This document shows, piece after piece, positions 34,173 through 42,894 of a stretch of DNA of 64,000 nt (position 1 is the stretch's first letter; every line of letters begins with the position of its first letter). The notes under the pieces were generated by a model. That model was not told the DNA's origin and searched no databases. It worked only from the letters and a program-made list of their open reading frames with translations. The position numbers were made by a program, and so were the translations under genes. The stretch is taken from positions 1 to 64,000 of the forward strand of contig JBKECQ010000038.1 of the NCBI GenBank assembly GCA_047974845.1. Reading direction: 5' to 3'. The stretch is from Aminipila sp047974845. Its GTDB lineage: Bacteria; Bacillota; Clostridia; Peptostreptococcales; Anaerovoracaceae.

Positions 34173-36770
34173 TTATTCCTGATTTGCTATATCATATATA
34201 ACATATCTACATTTACCATACTTCTTAGCCTCATACATAGCTTCATCTGCATACTTGTAGAGCATATTATAGTCTGCATATTTATTTGGAACGATAATAA
34301 TGCCTACTGAGCAGGTAGTTATAAGATCATCTTTTTCAAAGACTAAACTATTACAAATCTGTTTTGCCTTTTCCTCCACAATTTCGTATGACTTGGCATT
34401 CTTCATAAATATAATGAATTCATCTCCACCTAATCTGCCTATGAAGTCCCCTGTTCTAAAGCATTTAGTCAATCTCGATGCAATACCCCTAAGTACTTCA
34501 TCTCCATAAAAGTGACCATATGTGTCATTTGCGATTTTAAAGTCATCAGTATCTATTAGTATTAATGCGCTTATTAAATCTTCCCTATACTCCTTATTTA
34601 AAAACTCTTGGACATAGGCCTGAAAAGAAGTTCTATTTAATAAGTTTGTAAGTGGGTCTCTTGAGGCCTTGTCACGTAACCTTAACTCTTCTTTAACCTT
34701 TGCGGTAACATCCTCAACCAGCCCTACTGCCCTTATGGTTTTTCCATCTTGGTCATAGATATTTGTTATTTTTATTTCATACCAAACATAGTCTTTTTTC
34801 CAATCTATAGAGTTTTTATTTTTTGATATTTTAAAGATTCCTGACGAGACCTTCTCACCTTTAATTATTTTTTCAAACATTTCCCTGAATTCATCAATAC
34901 ATTCCGGGTGTATATGTCCAGCCTCAATAATACATTCCGGCACATTCTGTATTATATCTCCAAAGCCCAGCCATGTTTTACTTCCCTTTGCTCTGATAAT
35001 TATGCGTTTTTCTATATCAAAATCCCATACAATCATATTTGTTTGAGCCAAGGCAATGTGTATTCTTTCATCATTTAAATGAATCTCTCTAGATACCTTT
35101 TTCCTAAACTGTCTGTATCTGCTCGTAATAAAAATTATAGATGCCCAAAAAAAGCAAACCCCTATTACAGATGTTATGGGATATTTGTAAATATAATCTA
35201 AAACCCCAGCTTTTTTCTCATTAAACAATACTGTATTTAAAACCATATTGTTTATTTCACTTTTAGGAATTGCTCTAATAGCTTTCCCTATAATCTGATA
35301 TAAAAGCTTATCGCTTTTTTGCGTAATGGCAATAGCAAGAGAATAATTAAGCTCAGGTGTTGCATAAGTCCTAATTCTGGTATACTCTGCACGTGAGCTA
35401 AAATAATCTGCGCTGTAAGTAGGAATAAACGTTACATCCGCTGTTCCACTATTAACTGCCTTAATACATTCCTCCATAGTGTCATAATAAATAAATTGAC
35501 TGGACGGATACAGTTTCTTTGCTTTCTGTGTTAAAAAGTATTGCTCTACGGCCGCAATCTTTAAATTTGATGAAGTATAATTTTTAACATCATGTCTGGC
35601 GACAGCGCTTATGGGCATTTCTAAATATTCCACTGAAAGTCTAACATTATACTTTTTGGCCCAATCATAGTCTGAAACAAATGAGGTAAACATTTGTACA
35701 TTACTATTCTCAGTTGCTTCATCATAATTTTTATATGGTTTGGCTTTAAAAGTAAGACCTGTCATTTCACTAATACGATTAAGTACATCTCCGGTGATTC
35801 CTCCAATTTTTTCTGCGCCTTTTTCCTTAAAGTCAGAATAGCAGTACTCAATGGGAATAAAAGATGTATCAATCCCTACATTTACTATAGGGTTTTTCTG
35901 AATATAGTCTTTTTCCTCCTGTGTTAGTCTAAACACTTTTTTATCTACTATTTTATAATACTTTGAATATAGTTCTCTTGACAGTTCAGGCCTATCCACA
36001 ACTACTTCTTCCATTGCAACCATAAGCTGATTGCATAAGTCTTGTTTATTCTTATTTACAGCGATATAAAAAGCACTGGGTTCAATCCTAAGTAAAATTT
36101 TTTCTCTGTCCAGTTGCCTGAGATTACTGGTATATATAGCATCCACAGTATTTTCTATCAGCAATGCATCCTTAGCCGCCTCCACTGTAGGAAACTCTTT
36201 TACTTTGTATTCAACATTTCTTTCCTTTAAATATCTATCAATTTCTGTATACCTACTGCTGTTCCCTGCAAGCAATCCAATAGTCATACCTTTCCATGTG
36301 GAAATATCACTTTCATTAAATCTGGTATTAAGCTCGTTTGCCGTAAGTACTCCGTATGTATTGCCCAGTGGAATCTCCGGAAAAAGAAACTCTTTTTCTG
36401 TTTCCACGTTTTTTCTTACATTACAGACAATATCTACCTCTCCAGATTTAAGCATATTTATAGCTTCCTCATATGTAAGCCTACGTTCCCGTCCATTTGC
36501 TTGATCTGTGGTTTTATAAACAAACTCATACTCCCATCCTGTGTATTTGGAGACTTCCATTAAATACTCGTATCCGTACCCACTAAATACTCCGTCCGAT
36601 GAGATATCATTAAATCCATCCAATTGAAAATAGCCGACTTTTATTGCTTTACCCATATGTCTCACTTCAGCGTGACTAGGGATTGATATAGGAAAAAATG
36701 TAACTATCATCAGCATACAAATTATTGCAGTGATTATAGTTTTAGATATACGCCCTTTAAAATGCGACAT
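34173..36770 (-). CDS. Membrane diguanylate cyclase with two periplasmic-binding-type domains
   Basis: 865 aa. An N-terminal signal/membrane segment (residues about 10-35) is followed by two consecutive SBP_bac_3 solute-binding domains (about 45-270 and 285-515), a transmembrane helix (about 530-550), a PAS domain (about 580-690) and a GGDEF domain. The active site RLGGDEF is intact, preceded by DPLTNLLNR, so it should make cyclic di-GMP. The twin binding domains suggest it senses an amino acid or similar ligand outside the cell. It stands alone, between the leu and aro operons. Confidence 0.88.
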   Translation of the reverse strand: MSHFKGRISKTIITAIICMLMIVTFFPISIPSHAEVRHMGKAIKVGYFQLDGFNDISSDGVFSGYGYEYLMEVSKYTGWEYEFVYKTTDQANGRERRLTYEEAINMLKSGEVDIVCNVRKNVETEKEFLFPEIPLGNTYGVLTANELNTRFNESDISTWKGMTIGLLAGNSSRYTEIDRYLKERNVEYKVKEFPTVEAAKDALLIENTVDAIYTSNLRQLDREKILLRIEPSAFYIAVNKNKQDLCNQLMVAMEEVVVDRPELSRELYSKYYKIVDKKVFRLTQEEKDYIQKNPIVNVGIDTSFIPIEYCYSDFKEKGAEKIGGITGDVLNRISEMTGLTFKAKPYKNYDEATENSNVQMFTSFVSDYDWAKKYNVRLSVEYLEMPISAVARHDVKNYTSSNLKIAAVEQYFLTQKAKKLYPSSQFIYYDTMEECIKAVNSGTADVTFIPTYSADYFSSRAEYTRIRTYATPELNYSLAIAITQKSDKLLYQIIGKAIRAIPKSEINNMVLNTVLFNEKKAGVLDYIYKYPITSVIGVCFFWASIIFITSRYRQFRKKVSREIHLNDERIHIALAQTNMIVWDFDIEKRIIIRAKGSKTWLGFGDIIQNVPECIIEAGHIHPECIDEFREMFEKIIKGEKVSSGIFKISKNKNSIDWKKDYVWYEIKITNIYDQDGKTIRAVGLVEDVTAKVKEELRLRDKASRDPLTNLLNRTSFQAYVQEFLNKEYREDLISALILIDTDDFKIANDTYGHFYGDEVLRGIASRLTKCFRTGDFIGRLGGDEFIIFMKNAKSYEIVEEKAKQICNSLVFEKDDLITTCSVGIIIVPNKYADYNMLYKYADEAMYEAKKYGKCRYVIYDIANQE

Positions 36771-36882
36771 TACATCTTCCTTCTTTCAGTAAAATTATAA
36801 TCATTTTCAGTTATCTTTTATTATACATTTTATTCACATTCACCGTCAACGAGCAAAAAAAAAGAGAATTTTAAAAAATATC

Positions 36883-36911
36883 TTTACAACAACATAACAT
36901 AGTTGTATAAT
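36883..36911 (+). promoter_or_regulatory. Promoter of the aro leader/operon
   Basis: TTTACA (36883-36888), 17-base spacer, TATAAT (36906-36911). Transcription should start near 36918, giving a leader of about 315 bases before aroF. The upstream 36771-36880 is A+T-rich with no other feature. Confidence 0.75.
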
Positions 36912-36968
36912 CAAACATAATAACAACGATTTTTAGTGAAAAAAAACAAATTTTGAGAGGTAAAGTCC

Positions 36969-37079
36969 ATGGAAAAGTTAATGAACTTTGCAGTTGAATA
37001 TTGGTACTATAGCTTTACATTCTACTTTAGAAGTAAGGCTTATTTGAGTTTCACTGCAAATATGGGCACTCTCAGTTAA
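36969..37079 (+). CDS. Phe/Tyr/Trp-rich leader peptide of the aro operon
   Basis: 36-residue peptide with its own RBS (GAGAGG, 8 bases before the ATG). Residues 11-20 read YWYYSFTFYF, 8 aromatic residues of 10, and the whole peptide has 5 Phe, 5 Tyr and 1 Trp. It precedes a strong terminator and the operon for phenylalanine and tyrosine synthesis. Its role would be to report aromatic aminoacyl-tRNA shortage by ribosome stalling, not to act as a protein. The family is known in proteobacteria (pheL type); I have no recollection of a named clostridial aro example. Confidence 0.88.
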   Translation: MEKLMNFAVEYWYYSFTFYFRSKAYLSFTANMGTLS

Positions 37080-37160
37080 TAAATTTACCAGGTTTATTGA
37101 TGTACATACGATGAGTTTAGGGGTCCGCAGGTGAAATTCACTTGCGGACTTTTTATTTTG
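37049..37160 (+). promoter_or_regulatory. Aro operon attenuator (antiterminator and terminator)
   Basis: The terminator stem has arms 37123-37135 and 37137-37149 (one G-U pair, one-base loop as drawn), followed by TTTTTATTTT. TTTCACTGC at 37049-37057, inside the leader-peptide end, can pair with GCAGGTGAAA at 37127-37136 with one bulged G. That would block the terminator's 5' arm. A ribosome stalled at codons 11-20 leaves 37049-37057 free (read-through). One that reaches the stop at 37079 covers it (termination). A small AATAAA/TTTATT stem at about 37078-37098 may pause polymerase. Confidence 0.8.
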
Positions 37161-37234
37161 CTTAAAAAATGTCATGGAGATTATTTATATTTTTACAGAT
37201 TATTTTGGTTTTAACTTTATTGGAGGAATAGAAA

Positions 37235-38248
37235 ATGGTTATAATTTTAAAAAACAATCCTAACGAACAACAGCTAAAAAATTTACTTTCTTGGTTAGAA
37301 AGTTTGAATGTAGGAATTCATCTTAGTGAAGGTGCTAATACTACTATTATTGGATTAATAGGAGATACTTCGGAGATTGATATGGAATTAATAAATGCGC
37401 TTGATATCGTGGAAACGGTAAAGAGAATTCAAGAACCTTATAAAAATGCTAATAGAAAATTTCATCCAGATTCTACAATTGTAGATATTGCAGGAGTTAA
37501 AATCGGTGGTGGTAATTTTCAAATTATTGCCGGCCCTTGTTCTGTTGAATCAAAGGAACAAATTTGCCAGGTTGCATTGGATGTAAAAGAGTCCGGAGCA
37601 AAACTATGCAGAGGCGGAGCATTTAAACCCAGAACTTCACCTTATGCTTTCCAAGGAATGAGAGAAGAAGGCATAAAACTCCTTTTGGAAGCAAAGAAGG
37701 TTTCTGGTCTTCCCATTGTAACGGAAGTAATGGACATTTCACATTTACCCTTATTTGAAGATGTAGATGTTATCCAAGTTGGGGCAAGAAATATGCAAAA
37801 CTTTGAACTATTAAAGGAATTGGGTACACTTCGTAAACCAATACTTTTAAAGAGAGGCCTATCCAGCACACTTCAAGAATTCCTAATGAGTGCTGAATAT
37901 ATAATGGCAGGAGGAAATGAAAATGTTATCCTGTGCGAAAGAGGTATTAGAACCTTTGAAACCGCTACAAGAAACACCTTGGATTTAGCTAGTATTCCGC
38001 TTTTAAAATCCATGACTCATCTTCCTATTATTGTTGACCCTAGCCATGCTACCGGCATTGCAAAACTTGTTAAGCCAATGTCTCTTGCCGCTGCTGCTTG
38101 TGGTGCTGATGGTCTTATGATTGAGGTTCATAACGATCCTGCTCATGCCCTTTGTGATGGTGCACAGTCACTTACACCTTCAGCATTTAAGGATTTGGCA
38201 GATTCAGTAAATGCTATTCTACCATTTAGCTTTAAGGGGGAGAAATAA
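37235..38248 (+). CDS. aroF: 3-deoxy-7-phosphoheptulonate synthase (type I-beta)
   Basis: First enzyme of the shikimate pathway, joining phosphoenolpyruvate and erythrose 4-phosphate. 337 aa. An N-terminal ferredoxin-like domain (residues 1-70) precedes the TIM barrel, as in the AroF/AroG beta class. IAGPCSVES, RGGAFKPRTSPYAFQG, KRGLSSTLQEFL and DPSHATG are the conserved segments. GGAGG RBS. It directly follows the leader-peptide attenuator, so it is the first enzyme controlled by it. Confidence 0.95.
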   Translation: MVIILKNNPNEQQLKNLLSWLESLNVGIHLSEGANTTIIGLIGDTSEIDMELINALDIVETVKRIQEPYKNANRKFHPDSTIVDIAGVKIGGGNFQIIAGPCSVESKEQICQVALDVKESGAKLCRGGAFKPRTSPYAFQGMREEGIKLLLEAKKVSGLPIVTEVMDISHLPLFEDVDVIQVGARNMQNFELLKELGTLRKPILLKRGLSSTLQEFLMSAEYIMAGGNENVILCERGIRTFETATRNTLDLASIPLLKSMTHLPIIVDPSHATGIAKLVKPMSLAAAACGADGLMIEVHNDPAHALCDGAQSLTPSAFKDLADSVNAILPFSFKGEK

Positions 38249-39091
38249 ATGAACATCGGAATAGTGGGGTTGGGCCTCATTGGAGGTTCCATGGCAAAAG
38301 CCATAAAAATTAATACAGATAATAAGGTTTTGGGCTTTGATATACAAGACAGTATTGTAAAAAAGGCTATTTTGTTAGGAGCAATTGATGAACCCTTAAC
38401 AAAGGATAGCATTTCTCAATGTGATTTAATAATTGTGGCCCTATATCCTGCGGCGGCAATAGAGTTTGTAAAAACCTATGCTGAATTCATACAAAAAAAT
38501 GCTATTGTTCTTGATTGTTGTGGCGTTAAAAAAGTGGTGTGCAACGCTCTTGAACCAATAGCACAGCAATACGGATTTATATTTATGGGTGGACACCCCA
38601 TGGCCGGTATGGCACACTCCGGTTTCGGTTATGCAAAAAAAGCACTATTTAACAATGCCTCTATGGTTTTGACCCCCACTAAGGGTACTCGTATAGAAGA
38701 TGTGCAAAAAATCAAGCTACTTTGTGTACGCATTGGTTTTACAAATACACAAATTTCTACACCGGAAGAGCATGATAGAGTTATAGCTTTTACATCTCAA
38801 TTGGCTCATGTAGTTTCCAATGCATATATTAAAAGCCCTTCTGCTCTAATTCATCAAGGTTTTTCTGCGGGAAGCTATAAAGATATGACAAGAGTAGCAA
38901 AGCTTAACGAAGATATGTGGACCGAATTATTTTTAGATAATCCCGAATATTTAGTTGAAGAGATAGATGGTATTATAGAAAGGCTAAGAGAATACAGCGT
39001 AGCCATAAAAGAAAATAATGCAGACAAACTTCGTGAACTTCTAAAAGATGGTAAAGAGAAAAAAATGATTATTGATGGGGAAAAATTTTAA
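38249..39091 (+). CDS. tyrA: Prephenate dehydrogenase
   Basis: 280-aa NAD-dependent oxidative decarboxylase making 4-hydroxyphenylpyruvate for tyrosine. Rossmann motif GLGLIGGSMAKAI at residues 6-18, the HPMAGMAHSGF catalytic His region near residue 122 and the TSQLAHVVSNAY segment. Abuts aroF. No fused chorismate mutase or ACT domain. Confidence 0.92.
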   Translation: MNIGIVGLGLIGGSMAKAIKINTDNKVLGFDIQDSIVKKAILLGAIDEPLTKDSISQCDLIIVALYPAAAIEFVKTYAEFIQKNAIVLDCCGVKKVVCNALEPIAQQYGFIFMGGHPMAGMAHSGFGYAKKALFNNASMVLTPTKGTRIEDVQKIKLLCVRIGFTNTQISTPEEHDRVIAFTSQLAHVVSNAYIKSPSALIHQGFSAGSYKDMTRVAKLNEDMWTELFLDNPEYLVEEIDGIIERLREYSVAIKENNADKLRELLKDGKEKKMIIDGEKF

Positions 39092-39242
39092 ATAATATAT
39101 TTCCCAACTCTTTTAATCTAAAGTTAATAATAATATGAGATTTTTTGGTTTAAAATTAAATCTATAGACTAAATCTTTTTGAAGTTAATGTTATAGGCTG
39201 GCTTTTCAGAGTTAAAGGGATAAAAATAAATGGAGAAATGTA

Positions 39243-40328
39243 ATGAAACGTATTTGCATAGATGTATCAAAAAAATATGATGTAGTTGTGAGCCGAGGAT
39301 TTCTAAAAGAAACCGGTAAATATGTACTGGAAAACATATCCCCGTGCAAAGTTTGTTTGGTTTCAGATGATATAGTTTCTGATATTTATGGCTCTATTGT
39401 AAAAGAATCTCTTGTTTCAAAGGGCTTTGAGGTGTTTTCATTTAATTTTACTCACGGTGAGAATTCCAAAACACTTACAACAGTACAAGATATTTTAAAT
39501 CTAATGGCTATAAATAATTTTACTAGAAGCGATATTATCGTAGCCTTAGGTGGAGGTATAGTTGGAGATATTTCTGGTTTTGCGGCATCAATATTTTTGC
39601 GAGGTATAAATTTTATTCAAATTCCGACTACCTTTTTAGCCGCAATAGATTCTTCTGTGGGTGGAAAAACCGGTGTTAATTTAGAAAGCGGAAAAAATCT
39701 ATGCGGGTGTTTTTGGCAACCATCAATGGTTCTTTGCGACTGTTCGACATTTAGCACCTTGCCCTATGATGTTTTTTTAGATGGTGTTGCTGAAGCAATT
39801 AAATATGGTTGCATTTTTGACAAGAATTTATTTGATTTATTTGCACAATATGATAAAACAACCATAGACACCCTTATTTCCTCTGAAACTTTATTAGATG
39901 TGGTGTCTACCTGTGTATCTTTAAAGCGCCATGTAGTCAAAGCAGACGAGCGTGATACAGGAATCAGACAGCTTTTAAACTTCGGACATACTTTGGGTCA
40001 TGCCATAGAAAAATGTAGCAATTACTCCATTTCCCATGGTCATGCTGTAGCCATTGGCATGGTTATTATCTCACAGGCATCTTTTTCTTTTGGTCTGTCA
40101 GAACAAAATTGCTCCACTGCCATAGCTAATGTTTTACAGGGCTTGGGCTTCCAGTTAGACTGCCCTTTTACTGCAAGTGAACTCACAAATGTTGCATTAA
40201 AAGACAAAAAACGTTTAGGGGAAACTTTAACTGTAGTTATTCCCTCTCATATAGGAGACTGTAAGCTTCAACAAATATCAGTTGATAAGATAGAAGCCCT
40301 TATTCAGGCGGGTCTTAACTCACTTTAG
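39243..40328 (+). CDS. aroB: 3-dehydroquinate synthase
   Basis: 361-aa NAD- and metal-dependent cyclase of the shikimate pathway. GGGIVGDISGFAAS, QIPTTFLAAIDSSVGGKTG and the metal site FGHTLGHAIE with a later HGHAV are complete. Separated from tyrA by 151 bases with no clear signal; expected to be read through from the aro promoter. A 24-base tandem repeat begins at its stop codon. Confidence 0.95.
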   Translation: MKRICIDVSKKYDVVVSRGFLKETGKYVLENISPCKVCLVSDDIVSDIYGSIVKESLVSKGFEVFSFNFTHGENSKTLTTVQDILNLMAINNFTRSDIIVALGGGIVGDISGFAASIFLRGINFIQIPTTFLAAIDSSVGGKTGVNLESGKNLCGCFWQPSMVLCDCSTFSTLPYDVFLDGVAEAIKYGCIFDKNLFDLFAQYDKTTIDTLISSETLLDVVSTCVSLKRHVVKADERDTGIRQLLNFGHTLGHAIEKCSNYSISHGHAVAIGMVIISQASFSFGLSEQNCSTAIANVLQGLGFQLDCPFTASELTNVALKDKKRLGETLTVVIPSHIGDCKLQQISVDKIEALIQAGLNSL

Positions 40329-40398
40329 TTAACCCTGTGGTTAGCAACTCAGTTAATCCTTTGATTAATAATTCAGTTAGCCCTTAAGTTAAAATAAT
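40327..40398 (+). repeat. 24-bp degenerate tandem repeat after aroB
   Basis: Three imperfect copies at 40327-40350, 40351-40374 and 40375-40398, each beginning AGTTA. The first overlaps the aroB stop codon. It fills most of the 122-base aroB-aroA gap. Confidence 0.7.
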
Positions 40399-40450
40399 TA
40401 CAATATTGCTGATAAGATATATTTTACATATTTAAGTTATAGGTATTTAT

Positions 40451-41728
40451 ATGAATATAATAATACAACCAAACCATTTAAAAGGAAATATAGAGGCCAT
40501 AACGTCTAAGTCACACGCACATAGGCTTATGATTGCTGCAGCTCTTTGCCAGCAGCCGTGCAAAGTAAATATTAACAACATGAATCAAGATTTATATGCT
40601 ACGGAAGATTGTTTATCGTCTTTAAACGATGATATTCCTCTTCTTAACTGTAACGAAAGCGGCTCAACCCTGAGGTTTATGTTACCAATAGCCATGGCGC
40701 TAAAGGAGGAAGTTTCTTTCTATGGAAAAGGGCGGCTTCCCGAAAGACCTCTATCTCCTCTAAAGGAAGAGCTGGAGGCTCATGGATGTTGCTTTTATAA
40801 AGAAAATTTAAACTCATTTTCACCTTTATCAAAAGATTTAAACTCATTTCCACCTTTGTCAGAGGTCAAAGGTTTGGTCCAAAATGAGGTAAAGCATATA
40901 TACACAATTAAAGGAAGGTTAATGGGCGGAACCTTTAATCTAGCCGGCAATATAAGTTCACAATATATAACCGGTTTACTTTTTGCCCTTCCTTTACTTA
41001 ATCAGGATAGCACTATAAATATTACATCTAAGTTAGAATCTATAGGCTATGTTTTATTAACATTGGAAGTACTTGCTCAATTTGGCATTAAAATTGAATG
41101 TGATTTTTCTTATAATGAAAAGACCGAAACCCATTGTGTTTTCTATGTTAAAGGTAATCAAAAATATATATCTCCAAAGGAAGTAACTGCTGAGGGAGAT
41201 TGGTCAAATGCGGCATTTTGGCTTGTTGCCGGTGCCCTCTCTAAAGATGTATCTTGCAGTGGTTTAAATTACGATTCAGTACAAGGTGATAAAGCCATTG
41301 TCCCTTTTATTGAAACGGTTTTATCCGCTTCTTGCGAGGACTTGTACTTTGATGTGTCCGATGTACCGGATTTAGTTCCCATACTTGCTGTATTAGCTAC
41401 ATCTAGAAATGGTGTGACGCATATTACCAATGCCGCACGACTTAGAATAAAAGAAAGCGATAGGCTAGCAACAGTAAGAGAGCTTATAATAAATTTAGGG
41501 GGTAAGGTGGACGAACTCCCCGACGGGTTAATAATATATGGCACAGGAAACCTAGTTGGAGGTACTGTTGATGGACATAATGATCATAGAATTGTTATGG
41601 CCGCTACAATAGCCTCTATCCTCTGTAGTCATCCTGTTACTATTTTAGGGGCGGAAGCCGTAAATAAATCATATCCTAAATTTTTATTCGATTTTTCTTT
41701 ATTGGGAGGTAAGTATGTCATCAACTAA
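40451..41728 (+). CDS. aroA: 3-phosphoshikimate 1-carboxyvinyltransferase (EPSP synthase)
   Basis: 425 aa. Joins shikimate 3-phosphate and PEP. SKSHAHRLMIAAALC, NESGSTLRFMLP (family NAGTAxR position), GRLPERPL and RIKESDRLA are present, with the C-terminal DHRIVMA. Residues about 119-138 hold a tandem 10-residue duplication (NLNSFSPLSK, DLNSFPPLSE) that is absent from the usual enzyme and lies in a loop region. RBS is weak. The 3' end overlaps aroC. Confidence 0.92.
   Translation: MNIIIQPNHLKGNIEAITSKSHAHRLMIAAALCQQPCKVNINNMNQDLYATEDCLSSLNDDIPLLNCNESGSTLRFMLPIAMALKEEVSFYGKGRLPERPLSPLKEELEAHGCCFYKENLNSFSPLSKDLNSFPPLSEVKGLVQNEVKHIYTIKGRLMGGTFNLAGNISSQYITGLLFALPLLNQDSTINITSKLESIGYVLLTLEVLAQFGIKIECDFSYNEKTETHCVFYVKGNQKYISPKEVTAEGDWSNAAFWLVAGALSKDVSCSGLNYDSVQGDKAIVPFIETVLSASCEDLYFDVSDVPDLVPILAVLATSRNGVTHITNAARLRIKESDRLATVRELIINLGGKVDELPDGLIIYGTGNLVGGTVDGHNDHRIVMAATIASILCSHPVTILGAEAVNKSYPKFLFDFSLLGGKYVIN
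40805..40864 (+). repeat. 30-bp in-frame tandem duplication in aroA
   Basis: Two adjacent 30-base units at 40805-40834 and 40835-40864, encoding 10 residues each and differing at about 6 positions. Frame is preserved. Confidence 0.85.
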
Positions 41729-42827
41729 AATTATTTCTTCTTCCTTTGGTAAAAACTTAAAGGTTACTATTTTTGGTGGATCTCATGAACCGCATATAGG
41801 CGTTACCATTGAAGGCCTTCCAAAGGGCACTTCTATAGATCTCAATGAAATGCAATGTTTCTTAAATCGCCGTGCCCCGGGAAATAATATTTATTCCACA
41901 CCCAGAAAAGAGGCTGATAAACCCATAGTTAAGTCAGGTCTTTTAGATGGTGAGACTACGGGTCTTCCTTTAACTTTGTTAATTGAAAACACAAATACCC
42001 GCTCTTCTGATTATTCATCAATTAGAGATATTCCAAGACCTGCTCACGCTGATTTTACCGCATATGTTAAGTATGGAAACCAAATAAATATGTCAGGTGG
42101 CGGCCCATTCTCCGCAAGAATGACTGCTCCTCTTTGTATTGCCGGTGCCATTGCACTGCAAATTTTAGAATCAAAAAATATTTTTATTGGCGCACATATT
42201 TCTTCCATTGCGGAAATAGAAGATAAGCTCTTTGATCCTGTCAATGTTTCTGTATCAGAGTTAATGGAATTAAAGAAACTTACTCTTCCTGTCTTAGATT
42301 TAAACCAAGGGGACTTAATGGGTAAGAAAATTGAGGATGCTCAATTAAATCAAGATTCTGTGGGTGGTGTAATAGAATGTTGTGCTATAGGTGTTCCTGC
42401 CGGCATTGGAGGCCCAATGTATGATAGTCTCGAAGGGCATTTGGCCCAAATTTTCTTTGGTATTCCCGCGGTTAAGGGGCTGGAATTTGGTATTGGTTTT
42501 AAAGCCTCAAAACTACTAGGCTCTGAAAATAATGATGCCTTTACCATGGTAGATGGAATTGTGCAAACAAAAACTAACAATCATGGAGGTATACTTGGAG
42601 GGATTTCTTCCGGGATGCCTATTACCTGTAAGCTAGCCTTTAAGCCTACCCCTTCTATTGGTAAAGAACAAGATTCCATTAGTATTAGTAAGGGTATAAA
42701 TGAAAAATTAAAAATTGTAGGCAGACATGACCCTTGTGTTGTGGTCAGAGCCGTTCCTATCGTTGAAGCAGCAATGGCCATAGGAATATTAGACTTACTT
42801 ATTTGTGATGATTTTTATAGTGCCTGA
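41715..42827 (+). CDS. aroC: Chorismate synthase
   Basis: 370-aa FMN-dependent enzyme eliminating phosphate from EPSP to give chorismate. GGSHEPHIGVTIEGLP, RPAHADFTAYVKYG, GGGPFSARMTAP and GGILGGISSGMP are the signature blocks. GGGAGG lies 4 bases before the ATG inside the aroA 3' end, so the two are coupled by overlap. Confidence 0.96.
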   Translation: MSSTKIISSSFGKNLKVTIFGGSHEPHIGVTIEGLPKGTSIDLNEMQCFLNRRAPGNNIYSTPRKEADKPIVKSGLLDGETTGLPLTLLIENTNTRSSDYSSIRDIPRPAHADFTAYVKYGNQINMSGGGPFSARMTAPLCIAGAIALQILESKNIFIGAHISSIAEIEDKLFDPVNVSVSELMELKKLTLPVLDLNQGDLMGKKIEDAQLNQDSVGGVIECCAIGVPAGIGGPMYDSLEGHLAQIFFGIPAVKGLEFGIGFKASKLLGSENNDAFTMVDGIVQTKTNNHGGILGGISSGMPITCKLAFKPTPSIGKEQDSISISKGINEKLKIVGRHDPCVVVRAVPIVEAAMAIGILDLLICDDFYSA

Positions 42828-42894
42828 AACAATTCTCATAAAAAATAATAAGCCAGTTATTTTTAAACTATACAATTTATAAAAGGTGATTATT

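Noticed and set aside
36978..37175. 65-aa minus-strand ORF opposite the aro leader
   Set aside because: It is the antisense of the leader peptide and terminator; the plus-strand leader has RBS, promoter and aromatic codon bias.
39092..39242. Separate promoter for aroB
   Set aside because: A+T-rich 151-base gap shows no paired -35/-10 boxes with correct spacing; read-through from the aro promoter is the simpler reading.
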